Assembly: GCA_037951105.1 (NCBI GenBank)
Contig: JBAMJV010001284.1
Location: forward strand, 220,001 to 284,000
Source of the DNA: Echinarachnius parma
Taxonomy: Eukaryota; Echinodermata; Echinoidea; Clypeasteroida; Echinarachniidae
Reading direction: 5' to 3'
Length of the DNA: 64,000 nucleotides
In this document: in pieces, positions 34,313-45,965 of the stretch
Position numbering within the stretch: position 1 is the first letter of the stretch
Layout of the letters: the number at the start of each line of letters is the position of its first letter
Notes under the pieces: generated by a model
Told to the model about the DNA's origin: nothing
Seen by the model: only the letters and a program-made list of their open reading frames with translations
Database searches by the model: none
Position numbers and translations under genes: made by a program

Positions 34313-34437
34313 GATCGTACATAGTATAATCCGAATTCGGATACTTCACACGAACGATCTCTGACTTAAATTTAAGTCAGATTCTATCCAGATCGTTCGT
34401 GTGAAGTATCCGAATTCGGATTATACTATGTACGATA
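34313..34437. repeat. 125-bp palindrome with ATCCGAATTCGGAT centres
   Basis: Left arm GATCGTACATAGTATAATCC through TTCACACGAACGATC is mirrored on the right, around a central ACTTAAATTTAAGT palindrome. It lies inside the dispersed repeat 34118-35110; the 7641-8070 copy has only the precursor single segments. Confidence 0.85.
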
Positions 34438-34488
34438 AGTGAACAGTGTTATTTTTCTACAAAACTTCACACATTGTTCGGAAGGGTC

Positions 34489-35044
34489 TTAAAGGGACTG
34501 TCCGCCCTTTACAAATCGTCTGAACAGTTTCCAGTAGACGGATAAGGATGAATGTAACACACACACAAAAATTTAGATCGAACAGCCCTGTAATTTGGAT
34601 TCTACGAATGAAAAACGAATGCGCCCCTCCACCAAACTATATATCAGTCAATAAAGGAGTTTAACTGATTAAGCATAATATTACAACAATATTGTATATA
34701 TTCTTGTAAAGGTATTGTGAAGCTGAAATTTGTAAAGGTATGTCACGGAAAAGGTCTCGAAAATGAAGAATATACAATTACATGTAGTCAGTTTTAGCGA
34801 GTTTTGGTTATTTTGTTTAGTATTCGCTTACGCCGTTGTTCGATTACAATCTGTGCGCGGGTCACGTATAGTGGTCACGCACAGCAACGTGGTACTCCGT
34901 GGAATGCGCCGTGAGCGAAACGAAAAAGAGATTTCAAGCCCTAATTTGTTCAGGCATGCTGTTAAATGACATTTTCTTTCATATTAAGACAATAACCTCG
35001 CAACTTTTGAAATTTGGCTTGCAAAAGGCGGACAGTCCCTTTAA
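34489..35044. mobile_element. TTAA-flanked element, family F
   Basis: Starts TTAAAGGGACTGTCCGCC and ends GGCGGACAGTCCCTTTAA, a 17-base perfect inverted end. It interrupts a dispersed repeat whose empty site is visible at 7641-8070. Non-coding interior of about 520 bases. Confidence 0.9.
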
Positions 35045-36179
35045 GATGACATTAGTATACGATTGACGTCTCAAATATCTCTTTTGGACAAATCTTATGA
35101 AGTTAATTGATCCATTTAATCAAATGTGGGCACTGAGCTCGAATGGCATGTCTTTACTTTAATAAAAACATAACATGATTCGGAACAGTCATGTATACGG
35201 TATATTATGCAATGTCAAATATTGTTTGTACTTTGGGGAAAACCAAGTTCGTTGGGTAGACTAAAATGAGGAACTGGAACAAGAGGAACATACATTTTGA
35301 AAATGAACTACCTTCAAATACCGCGTGTTGCACAATGACCGTCGATATGGATTATCATTGTATAATTATAGCTTACTGATTAAAGAACATTACAGTCCTA
35401 CAATTTTACGACATTTTGAAAACGAATTTCGTTCAAGTGGAGACAGTCATTTAACTCAGTGACTGATCTAAACAAACAATTATGTTTTGTTTAAGTCTTG
35501 CAGAAAATAGTCATCCAATTTTATGAAGCATAGTTATTTTCAAAGCAAACTATCAGCTATAATGAAGATACACAAACATCGCGTGTGACATGTATAATGA
35601 CTGATATGAATAAAGTTAGTTTGATTCTAGTATATTATGCAGTTGTGTATATAAAAGCGTCTTCCAACTTTACTAAACATAGTAATTATTTTGAAAACAT
35701 AACTGTCTTATGTAAAGAGTCAGACATCATGTTTGGCATAAATAAACATTGTATATTGTACATTTTCAAAGTTCCATAGAATTAGAAAATAGTCATCCAG
35801 CTTTACTAAATGTTCTTATTTTGAAATTATTAAATAAATTTAAGCGATGAATGTGGCATGATATGAATAAAGATTGCATGAACATTTCCTCCATCAAATT
35901 AATACGAAGCCATTTTTTTTAAGGGAAAGGATAATTCTTCCTACTTTCTACCGCCTTCTATCTAATGAAGACAAAGAAGCATCGTGTGTGCCACATTTCT
36001 GATATGAATAAATATGGTATGATTTTGTTCCCATTTTCGTATGAAATTGTCCTTCGACTTTTCGACATGGACGTTAATTAGTAAAATTGCTTCCGAAAAG
36101 AAAACAATGTGTTTCACAATCATGACAATAGAAACCCACAATGTAAACACATTTGGTTGATCAAATTAAATTGGAGAAT

Positions 36180-36420
36180 TTGACAGTGTCGTCGACATCA
36201 CTCATCTAACTGCGAACACACTGTGAGCATGCGACAAAAACACTCTGAACACACTCTGAGCACATTAATCACACTGTGATAGTGTGTTACAAATGAGCTC
36301 ACATTGTATGTCAGTGTGTGTGCAATATGTGCTCACAGTGTGTTCGCAGTGTGTTTGCAGGGTGTTCACCGCATGGTGACCGTGGTACGCAGTGTGTTCA
36401 TAGTATGCTGACATAGTATA
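36180..36420. repeat. Degenerate CACACTGTGAGCA repeats
   Basis: Loose iterations of CACTGTGAGCA and GTGTTCGCAGTGTG in both orientations over about 240 bases, able to pair within themselves. No coding frame. Confidence 0.65.
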
Positions 36421-36492
36421 TAATACGTATATAAAAGCAAGTCTATAATATATAATTATACAAATCATATCGAGTTATGTTCTTCTGACTCA

Positions 36493-36859
36493 TTAAAGGG
36501 GACCACCAGGCAAAGAACAACACATAATTATATATTTTGGTACCATTTTGTGATATCAAATAGATCTGATATCCAACATTTTGCAAAGGGTTGGGTAATT
36601 CATAAACAAAGCAATTAATTACCACCACTTACGGAACCACTATTATTTCCTGGAATCGCGGACGATTCGTTCGCTCTGGACAAAGTAGTCTTCGTATGTA
36701 GACCCATGAACGCATTCTTTACAATGGTGATGCGTTTTCCAATTATATATATATTTTTTTCTGAATACATATTTTTGTGAACTTGTTGATGGAATGGACT
36801 ACTAAAAATGTTACCTTTCATTTATAAGAATATTAATTTTGGGTGGTGGTACCCTTTAA
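36493..36859. mobile_element. TTAA-flanked element, family E copy 2
   Basis: Opposite orientation relative to 29782-30231. Starts TTAAAGGGGACCACCAGG and ends GGTGGTGGTACCCTTTAA. Slightly shorter. Confidence 0.8.
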
Positions 36860-37878
36860 TTCAGACGTTTCTATACAATTATGCATGTTTTAACATTGTA
36901 GCAGCGCATACAATGCAGCTGTGCAAACCTTAATAATTATAGGTAAACATAATTTTCATGCCATATGGTATAACGGCGTACACCAAAATCAGCCTTTCGC
37001 ATGTTTACGGTTAAAACTGGCTTGATTGACTTTCTCTACTAAAATATGCAGTATAGGAATTCAGATTTAACAAAGCAACCGCCATATAATAGTAAGTTAT
37101 TTCTGACTACTATACGAGTGCCGTATCTCTCGTTGTCTACATAAATTGGATCCACTGCCTATACTACATGCTACGATTGTGAGTTGTACCGATTTTGGCT
37201 TCCTCCGATGATGGTTGGTTTTCGAAACACAGATACTGCATATGCACTGTGGATACATTTCTCAGTGTCACCATCATGAAGATGAATCGTGCGATGCCAG
37301 CATAGCACAATAGCTGGTGATGAGTCAATTCATGACATTGGGCCTGCATCGGTCAGGGTAGACATGGTAGATTATAATATACCTATACCCTACGAGATCT
37401 ACCGTGCGTGTACTGGCTGATATAATTATGTATAATTATGCATCCTTTTTGTTTAAATTATATAATTATCACAAATTTGTACGTCTCATTTCGAACATGT
37501 GGAAGATTTCGCACAGGTAATGGCGACCAGTAATGAGTGCCTGGTTATATAATCTAAACATCAGTATAATACGCTACCTGATGCATCCATCTTCATGATA
37601 CATTTGAAATGTATTTCTCCTTTCGATGGTATCACTTCTTTTGATGACTTGGGGGATAACGTGCATGTTAGTTGTTGGCGATATCCAGTTGTGATAACGC
37701 ATACGACGTCTGGACCAGATTTTGGTATAGAACCATATATGCGGCTCGTTATAAACATGACTAGTATAGATAAGTATAATATATTGATGCACCGATACGT
37801 TTCTTGATAATATAAATCGTCATAATCATGTTAATGATGAATACACTTTGTCGCCCTTAGATAACTGCAACACTAGTG

Positions 37879-40800
37879 ATGGCAGACGGGGATATAGGAG
37901 ATGATGTAATCAACAGGATCACGAAGGCAGCTGCGAATGCAGACTCTGCTACCCTACGAGACCTTCTGGATGGAACACCACCTGGAACAGTGAACAGGAC
38001 AAACAAGTATGGACGAACAGCCTTGCAGGTATTTAACTGCTTCAAATGTAATTTCGAATTTAATAATTATTTGTAGGCCTACGGGCGCCGAAATTTGGGG
38101 AAGATGGAGTAGACAAAAATCATCCTTCTCAAATGCCCCCAATCCATGTGCAAAGTTTATTATTATTTTGTTTAACTGACAAACAAAGCTAGTTCGTGCT
38201 AAAGGTAGCTCTGGTATAGTATTTTAAAATAAAAATACACATTATTAATTTATCATCATCATCATCATCATCATTCATCATCATCATCATTATTTATCAT
38301 CATCATTTATCATCCTTTATCATCATCATCATCATCATCATCGTCATCATCATCACCATTATCATCACCATCATCATCATCATCATCATCGTCATCATCA
38401 TCGTCATCATCGTCATCATCGACATCATCATCATCATCAGTATAGTTGTCATATCCGTATAAAGGAAAGGGCAATGTGATAACCTTTTATTTTTCTTCCT
38501 AGGTGATGCACAGCACGTGTGCGACCACCGCCGAGATCCTTCTCAACCACGGAGCCGATGTCAACGTGCGCGATATTCACGTCGGCAGGACTCCCCTGCA
38601 CGACATCGCGGAGAGCGGTATCCAGGCCACGCTCGAGCTCCTACTACGGAACGGCGCCGACCCCGTCGCAAGGGACAACTGGGGGAACACACCGGCTCAT
38701 CTGGCCGCTGAGAACGGTGGTCCAACTCGCGTCCAGGTAAAGAACAACACACTAAATTAAAACCTGTCCATAAAGACCACGTAAGGGAGACATAAAAGTA
38801 TAAGTAGTCCTTATAAGTAGGTGGTCTTCTAGACAGGTCATTCGCATGCAAACTGGTTCCAGGGGAGTCAAGATTAGTGGTCTTTATATATAGGTGGTCT
38901 TTATATACAGGTATTCGCTATAGCAGGTTTGAAAATAGTTTTTCGGATGAAAATACGTGTTTTACTGTTGGAGGTGTTGTGGCACGATCTGATAAGCGTT
39001 TTACTTCTAATCACGGAAGCCGACTTCGAAACAAATCGATGCCCGGGCATTTATGTCATTCAGGAAGGCATTATTTTAATCCACATTGCTGATTGCTACC
39101 CAGGAGTTAGAACAAAACAATCTCGATCTGGAGGGGTCCTTTAATATTATGACGTCATACTATCCCCTCCATCACGAAATGGTGAGTAAAACAACAAACG
39201 AGGAGAAGGACTGATTTAAAGGCTACCTAGGAGTATGAACGTGATAAATGGGTAATTGGTCGGGTTTTCATTAGCCTGTATCACCCTATATAATAATACT
39301 AATATATACTCAGTTTGGGCTAGTATGCTCCCAGGAAATTGAGATGGTGCACAGGGCGATTGTGTGGGTTAGAACTATATACCTGTTGACCAAGGCTAAT
39401 GATTATGCGCCTCTGAATAGTGTACCTAGATACATGGTGATCTATCATGATAATTCTTTATATGGTTATTATACTTACTATGTTGATGTAGCCAGAAATA
39501 GCCAACTCCAAATAGGGGGTTATTTTTAAAAACTTCCTACTACGATTGGGAGTGGAGCCAGTCGTAGTCTCAGTGTAACAACTAATATTGAAACAGAGAC
39601 TCATTTGTTCAGTATAGTATGAATGTGGAATAATATACGATTCAAAATATTTGTTGTGTTATGTCTGCATAATATTTGCACTGCAGAAGCTATCTAATTA
39701 CTTCGAAATTTGTTATTATGTGCTTATTCCGCCTAACCACTAATAATGCCCCAATAACCACAATTATCAAACAAAAGGCACATGCACACAATAATTATAT
39801 CACTTCTACTTCCCATTTCATCAGTGGCGTAGCAACGGGAGGAGGACACGGGGATACGCCCCAATAATTAAACAAAAACAAAAGAGTAACAGTTCTAAGA
39901 TTAAAAACAAATAATAGTTTGCCCCCAATAACTCACGTGCCTATACCCCAATCAGTCGGACCAAGCTACGCCACTGCTTTGTTATCGATATCTGGAACTG
40001 TATATACCCTATTTAGTACATGTCCTGACATTGTGTTCCCGTTAAAAATGTTAAATATCCAATTGTATACCAAATGCAATATGGACAGGCAGACATCAAA
40101 CTGTCTGTTTAGTTTCCGTTTTAATTTTGTTTGTTATTATATAAAATAGGGAAAACACCAACATGACCAAATGCAACATGACGGATAGAACGTTAGGAAA
40201 ATGCTCATAAGAAGAATCTAGATCTGTTTTTTTTTTTAAATTTTGTTTGTATTTGTTTATTCTAAGCTCTACTGTTTTACAGATACAACAGATGTTAATT
40301 TTTTTTAAAGATTTGAACTTTTTGAACTTAATTTCCGCCCACAAGACACAGGTCGAAGCACGCTCACGCTGTAGGAATGGTTATGCAAACACACAATATC
40401 ATAAACCCCAAAAAATGTCGCAGATTTTCATTTTTTTTTGGGGGGGGGGGGGGCGGGGTGGGGCACAGTTCGAAGTGACCTCACGCTGTAGAAAATCAGA
40501 TTATATAAACATGTACATTAGTATAAATGAAAGGAAATGATGCAGCCTTTTTAGGGGGCGGGTTAATCCCCTTCCCCTGTCTCAATGTAAGTTTTGACCA
40601 GGTATAGAATACAGAGATTACTTTTATATTTACTTATGATTTTATTACTACTATATTATAATTTGGTAAGACGAAATCTTAAAAAAAATTCTTGGTTATG
40701 GAATTATGAGTAGCTGCTTAGCCGTAGGAGGCACTTACATGTATTTGTGTTATGTTTAGAATCACATGTATTCACATTAGAACCCCATCAGAATCATATC

Positions 40801-42480
40801 ATTGTATGCTCCCCTGGGAGTTGATAAGGTGCACAGGATAAGTGTGCGGGTTTGAACTGTACCTGATGACCAAGGGTAATAATGCGCCTCTGAATAGGGC
40901 ACCTAGATACTTGGCGCTCTATAAATGCGATATTATTATTATTATTATTATATCATTAAAGGGATAGTTGACTTTTGGTAGAGAGGGCGCTAGACTACTT
41001 ATTTTTTTGTGAGGTAATGAAAAACTGAGTGTAAAATTTGAAAGAGCATAATATTTAAATAATAAAATCATCTTTGTTTGATCAAAATCGGTTCAGAGAC
41101 GGCTGAAATATCCATAAATATAACATTTTATAATAAAGCTGGGGCCCCAGGTTTATGAGAGAATTTTGAACCAGCCGTTAACAATTCAAAATAATGCCTC
41201 CTCTTTTCAAAAAGTTACAAAATAGATATTTAAATAGTTGTTGGTTATTTCTCTATCTAATCACTATTTCAACAAAACATCACATGCCCAATATTTTATT
41301 CAAAATGGTTGAAACCAACGAGTGTTTAGAGAGCGCCCTCTTACGTTTTAACGGCTCTTTTTGAATGATAACATGATCTTTACTACGTCATTTGTAATTT
41401 TGTGTTCCTTTCTAGTTATAACTATTAGTTTGTAATGTAATGATGCAGGTTTTGGTTACTAAAATTCAGTTTCACCAAAACTGTACTCTCCTTACCAGAC
41501 GTCAACTATCCCTTTAACAAACGTAACCTTCAACCTGATACCGTAAATGTCCAGGTGAATTAACGTAATTTTCACAACCAATTGTTTCTTGTTATAATTA
41601 TGTATGTTTGTTTGTTTGCATGTAGGTTCTTCAAACGTTAAGCCGTGTATCGACACTCACCGAGCGCAATCACGCCGGAGATAACCTGCTGGACATCGCG
41701 ACGCGAAAGGGTCATCAAGAAATCATCAGGTGGCTGGATACCTTCTGTAAGTTGATCAAAAGACAAACAGAATGTTACATTGAAATGTTTAAATGATTTA
41801 AAGTGATAGTACAGTCTTGGTCAAACATAATTTTTGTAACTAAAACTTGTAAGTCATCATTAAAACCTATCAGTAATAATTCACTGATGATCGAATGGTA
41901 GTAAACAAATATACACGGTTAAGTTACAGGACTATTTTCTTTCAAAATGCAGCCGTTAACACTAGAGGGCGCCCTTCCATACACCAAGTTCCAATACATT
42001 TTCTATCAAAAATGCGAATGTGATGTTTGGTTAAAAAAATCATTCAATAGAGAGATCATCCAAAACTATGTTAAAAAAGCATTTTTTTAATATTTAAAAA
42101 AATGTGCAGGATTATAAAAATAATTTCTTTAATTATTGAATAAAAGTTGGTCCCCAACCAATTTTATTCCAATCTGATATATAAATGGATATTTCAGTTG
42201 GTTCTGAACCGATTAAATGTCATATATTCAGAAAACTCGCATCGAAATTCAAACTTTCTAACCACATTAAAACAAAATAATTAAAATATGAATTATATCA
42301 TACGAATCGTTTGTGTTTCATTTCTTCACCAACTTTACCCATGCAGTTCGACAGCCACAGGCCCTAGTGTTCATCGCTCGTCGCGTCATTAGACTTCGGG
42401 TATCCGCCAAGCAAATCTTGGAGTTGCGGATGTTGATACCTGAACACCTTATCCGGTATCTCAGAGACGAGACGACGTGA
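37879..42480 (+). CDS. INK4/CDKN2-like ankyrin protein with C-terminal SOCS-box-like domain
   Basis: Four exons: 37879-38028, 38503-38736, 41626-41746, 42347-42480 (639 nt, 212 aa), all with GT-AG borders and matching phases (0, 0, 1). Residues 1-50 end in NRTNKYGRTALQ; exon 2 opens VMHSTCATTAEILLNHGADV, the same border and the same short second ankyrin repeat as CDKN2A-D. Then GRTPLHDIAESG, a full repeat with NGADPVARDNWGNTPAHLAA, and exon 3 ERNHAGDNLLDIATRKGHQEI, like p18INK4c NHKGDTACDLARLYG. The HD pair and upstream D align with p16 H83-D84 and D74, CDK-contacting residues. INK4 proteins bind CDK4/6 and block G1 progression. Exon 4 reads QALVFIARRVIRL then ILELRMLIPEHLIRYL, resembling a BC box and Cul5 box as in ASB proteins, which would recruit Elongin B/C-Cullin5. 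Vertebrate INK4 proteins (about 130-170 aa) end before this. A canonical BC-box Cys is Ala here. A CTTAG at 37856-37860 may be an acceptor from an untranslated first exon. The ASB family is the main alternative. Confidence 0.88.
38254..38440. repeat. ATC/TCA trinucleotide microsatellite
   Basis: Nearly pure ATC units with a few interruptions in intron 1 of the INK4-like gene, just before exon 2. Confidence 0.95.
39822..39976. mobile_element. CAGTGGCGTAGC-end short element, copy 2
   Basis: Ends CAGTGGCGTAGCAACGG and AGCTACGCCACTG are inverted. Shorter than the other copies and without a long G run. Confidence 0.7.
40808..40952. mobile_element. SINE-like repeat with ATT tail
   Basis: Ends GGCGCTCTATAAATGCGAT followed by ATT units, a tail form also seen near 13503-13545 and 58095-58120. 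An earlier diverged copy is at 39330-39440. The 5' part has no clear polymerase III boxes, so the SINE assignment is tentative. Confidence 0.5.
40956..41517. mobile_element. TTAA-flanked element, family G copy 1
   Basis: Starts TTAAAGGGATAGTTGACTTT and ends GTCAACTATCCCTTTAA. Interior includes GATCAAAATCGGTTCAGA and GAACCAGCCGTTA. A second copy is at 56180-56736 and an older fragment seems to lie near 41800-42240. Sits in intron 2 of the INK4-like gene. Confidence 0.85.
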
Positions 42481-42962
42481 GTTGATTCAACACGGACACT
42501 GATCTTATTTTTGTTTGTTTTATATTCAGTAAACGAGGAAAGGGACTAAGGTTGTCAATGCCGGATCGCCTAATCCGTTTCCTAGAAAAGTGAATCCGAC
42601 ATCAACCCCGGCATCAACTATACGGTATTCGTCGCACCAGTATTCGAATTGCAGCGGATAATACCGAACAGACTTATCCGTTATCTTTGTGTTGAATAAG
42701 CATGCATGCCGCTACCACTCACTGAACTTATGATGTCTACTTATCGTCGAGAACGTACTAGAGATGCAGCGAATAGTTGGCTACTGGTCTCAGATAACCG
42801 CTTTTCATACGAGAGATGACTACAGTAAAAATGCATGTACTTTTATTTTCGTATTAATTAATTAATTATTAATTAGAAATGTTGGAAAAGAATGGGTGAA
42901 AATAAAATGACTTCACGATACTAGGAGTTATTGGCCATTCTTGATACTGTATCTTGATTATA

Positions 42963-43968
42963 CAGAGTGAGTCAGAAAAAATGTCCCATCTTTTGAAAGT
43001 TGTCTTGTTTGAAGTATGAACATTTAATCATGGGTTTTATTATATGTCTTGGTAAAGTTATCGTCCCCGCTTATTTCGGTACCCTTTGCATTTGAATCTC
43101 TGCACGCATGACTGAACATCAGACAATCTTTAGAACACTGCAAAATCACACTTGCGCCAAGTGGCTGGGTGAGGAATAAAACAAATTGTGAAAGAATTTA
43201 TAACTTTTACTGTCGGGACACCGAACATTGAAATAACGGCGGCATAACCCTTGCAAAACTTACACTCTGAGTTATTGCATACTCGGTGATCAAAAATTAT
43301 CTCTGTTGCGGGGTGAACTGAGGACGAACCATAATTCCAGTACTTGTCCTACTCAAACAGGGCTCAACATAATTAACTGCTGCCAAATCAGGCAAGCCCT
43401 TTGGTGGCAAGTACAACAAAAGCACATATATGCATTGTAAATTGTCATTGTTAACCTACAAAAGACATAGACGAGATTCATTTTTATTGTTATTGTACCT
43501 ACGTATTGAGATAGCACATTGGATTTATGTGCACTTGATGATGGTGGTGGTGGTGGTGGTGAATGTGTTAGGGGAAAGATTGTCAAGGAATTACCGCTTA
43601 AATATTCAGCGATCTTGTTAAAAATCAATGCTTAATCAGAAAGGGGGAAATGTTAACACTGCATTATGAAACAATTTTTACTGTGCGTGTGTGTGTGTGG
43701 GTGTGTGTTTGTGTTTCTCTCTGTCTGACTGTCTTTGTTCAAAACACTGTTTTATTCCTCACCCATCCACTTGGCGCAAGTGAGTTTTTGCAGTCTTTTA
43801 AAGATTGTCTTGTGTTCAGTCATGCGTGCAGAGATTCAAATGAAAAGGGTACCGAAATATACTGGGAGAATAACTCTACCAAGACATATCATAAAACTCA
43901 TGATTAAATGTTAATACTTCAAACAAGACAACTTTTAAAAGATGGGACATTTTTTCTGACTCACTCTG
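42963..43968. mobile_element. TA-flanked palindromic element, mariner/Tc1-like non-autonomous
   Basis: Starts CAGAGTGAGTCAGAAAAAAT and ends with the complement, flanked by TA at 42961-42962 and 43969-43970. The arms, about 250 bases each, match closely, including GTTGTCTTGTTTGAAGTAT. The middle has GGT and GTGT microsatellites. No transposase frame. TA duplication fits Tc1/mariner-type transposition. Confidence 0.85.
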
Positions 43969-44924
43969 TACAAGGAATTATCGAATTTAGATTTTTTTTA
44001 CTACGTAATTATAGCCCAACAGACTTGATTAATCTCCTATATATTTTGTATCTAATATTATTATATCAAAACTAGAATAAACTGTTGTACAGGCCTACTC
44101 ATGATGGCGTTATTCATTGCACTTTCTCTTGGACTTGGTATAAGCAAAAAATATATATATATGTTGCGATGTCAATGTCCCAAATATCGATGTGTTTCCT
44201 ATAAAACATTACCACTGTGCTTTGTTTCTTGCTAGCTAAATATCATACTCACTGTATAATATGCGACTGTATTAATAATAGTGATTAATGAGGATGTACA
44301 CTTACATTCTGTGTTTGAATAAACACGTTTTTTCTAATTTAAATTCACCCACAACTGTCACGCGTGGCCAGCCAAGCGTCATTTGTAAATATTGATGAAA
44401 AGTATAATTGCCCTCCAATGTTTTGTACTGGATGAACCTTGACCTAAGCACAAATTAAAATTTGTATGAAATGTTAATCAAATTTAGCAATGTATATCTT
44501 TTTGAATTGAAAAGGGACATTGTACTTACCTTTCTCATATAAAATACTAGATGGTTGGTTGGCTCTCATTAAAAAAAAAACATAACCTTTTTTACCAGTG
44601 CCGAATATTCACGTATTATTCTGAATATTCTCTCATTCTTTTATTTGGATAACAGTTGATTGATGTTACAAATACAAGAAATAAATTTAATTCGGTTCTA
44701 TCAGCCTAACATATTAATCCTCCCCAGGACGTTGCAGATAACACTCATTGTAATAATTTAAACGGTATACTTGCGTGGTTAAACCAAATCATGTGACAAG
44801 CAAATTTTGAGAATCGGCTGAATATATCCTCTGTTTAAATGTCATTATTTCTCCCAAATATATCAGCTAATTTGTGTCCTAATACAGGGGGTGGATTCTG
44901 AAAACGATTTTAAGCTAAAATTTA

Positions 44925-45000
44925 TTATATCTACGTCATATCTACGTCACTAAAATATTACACTGTACTATTTTAGTGACGTAGATATGACGTAGATAAA
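44925..45000. repeat. Hairpin of TATCTACGTCA units
   Basis: TATCTACGTCATATCTACGT then CACTAAAATA are followed by their complement after about 12 bases, giving a stem of about 30 pairs. A G run of about 20 follows at 45041-45061. Confidence 0.8.
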
Positions 45001-45810
45001 AATAAATTTTAACTTCAGAGATGTTTATAAATATTTTAGGTGGGGGGGGGGGGGGGGGGGGCTGACTGCATCCCCTAGCCTCTCCACCACGTATGTCTAA
45101 CTGCCAACATTTCACTCAAGCGTTACAGACGCAAAAGAATGCATACTGCCCTCTCTGTTGATATTTTAACAATTCTACTTTATCTGCTCGGAAGATCTAA
45201 ATTTTTATATAATTATGAGTACCGGTATGATGTGTATATTTTATGTTTTATATAGATATATGTCTTTACTCTAGAACTATATGGTTTGTCCGAGATATTG
45301 AATGTGAGTATTGTTTGATGCTTGCCAATACTAATTTATCTTCATCAATGTTTTGTTATTAATCTCTAGATCCTATTCCGTGATGTTATTCATTTTATCA
45401 TTCGCCTTTTCTTAATCTACATGTAACACCATGCGGTGTATGTTTATATCCAGTGTAGATAATTGTCTTTACTTTATAATTATATGATTAGTCCTAGATT
45501 GTCAATGTGAGCGTTGTCTTTTACTTGCCAATCCTATAATTTATCTTCATCAATGTTTTGTTATTAATCTATAGAGCCTATTTGATGATACCATAGTAAT
45601 TTTCATTTGCATTTTCTTTATCTAATCCATTTTTACCTGTTATACAAAATGACACAACAGTAATGTATTTGGGGTGTTAGTATATAAGTAGTGCAATGAA
45701 AAGATGAAGACTGATACGATTTATAAAGTAATATATTACGGAGATTTTTGTTTGTGTGTAGACTTTAATGTTTACAAAGGTAGTTTGTATAAAGACTCGT
45801 ATGATGTCTA

Positions 45811-45965
45811 GGGCCCCGTTGCAGAAAGAGCTGAAATCGTTTGTAAAATTTGCGGAACATGCGACTAAAAGTTGCGCAAATCTGATTGGTTCAAATATGC
45901 ATATTTTCTGACTAGCAATTAATTGCAACTTTACCATCGATTGCAAATCTGTCTGCAACGGGGCC
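45811..45965. mobile_element. Short fold-back MITE, family D copy 2
   Basis: Ends GGGCCCCGTTGCAGAAAGAG and CTGCAACGGGGCC; same interior motifs as 21766-21935. Confidence 0.85.

Larger units (their letters stand above)
27146..37878. other. Intergenic region between FAF1 and the INK4-like gene
   Basis: About 10.7 kb between two divergently transcribed genes. Holds a CAGTGGCG-end element (28395-28608), TTAA-flanked elements (29782-30231, 30854-31234, 34489-35044, 36493-36859), a poly-G element (32634-34099) with a LINE fragment inside, a 125-bp palindrome near 34313-34437 and a TGTG-rich block (36180-36420). I see no additional coding exon. Short frames overlap repeats. Confidence 0.55.
38737..41625. 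other. Intron 2 of the INK4-like gene
   Basis: No exon recognised. Contains a dispersed repeat (38762-38940), two similar SINE-like stretches near 39330-39440 and 40808-40950 sharing GCGCCTCTGAATAG and ACCTAGATAC, a CAGTGGCG-end element (39822-39976), a G run near 40438-40453 and a TTAA element (40956-41517). Confidence 0.6.

Noticed and set aside
38254-38440. Possible CRISPR-like array of short repeats
   Set aside because: It is a plain ATC microsatellite without spacers, in an animal intron.
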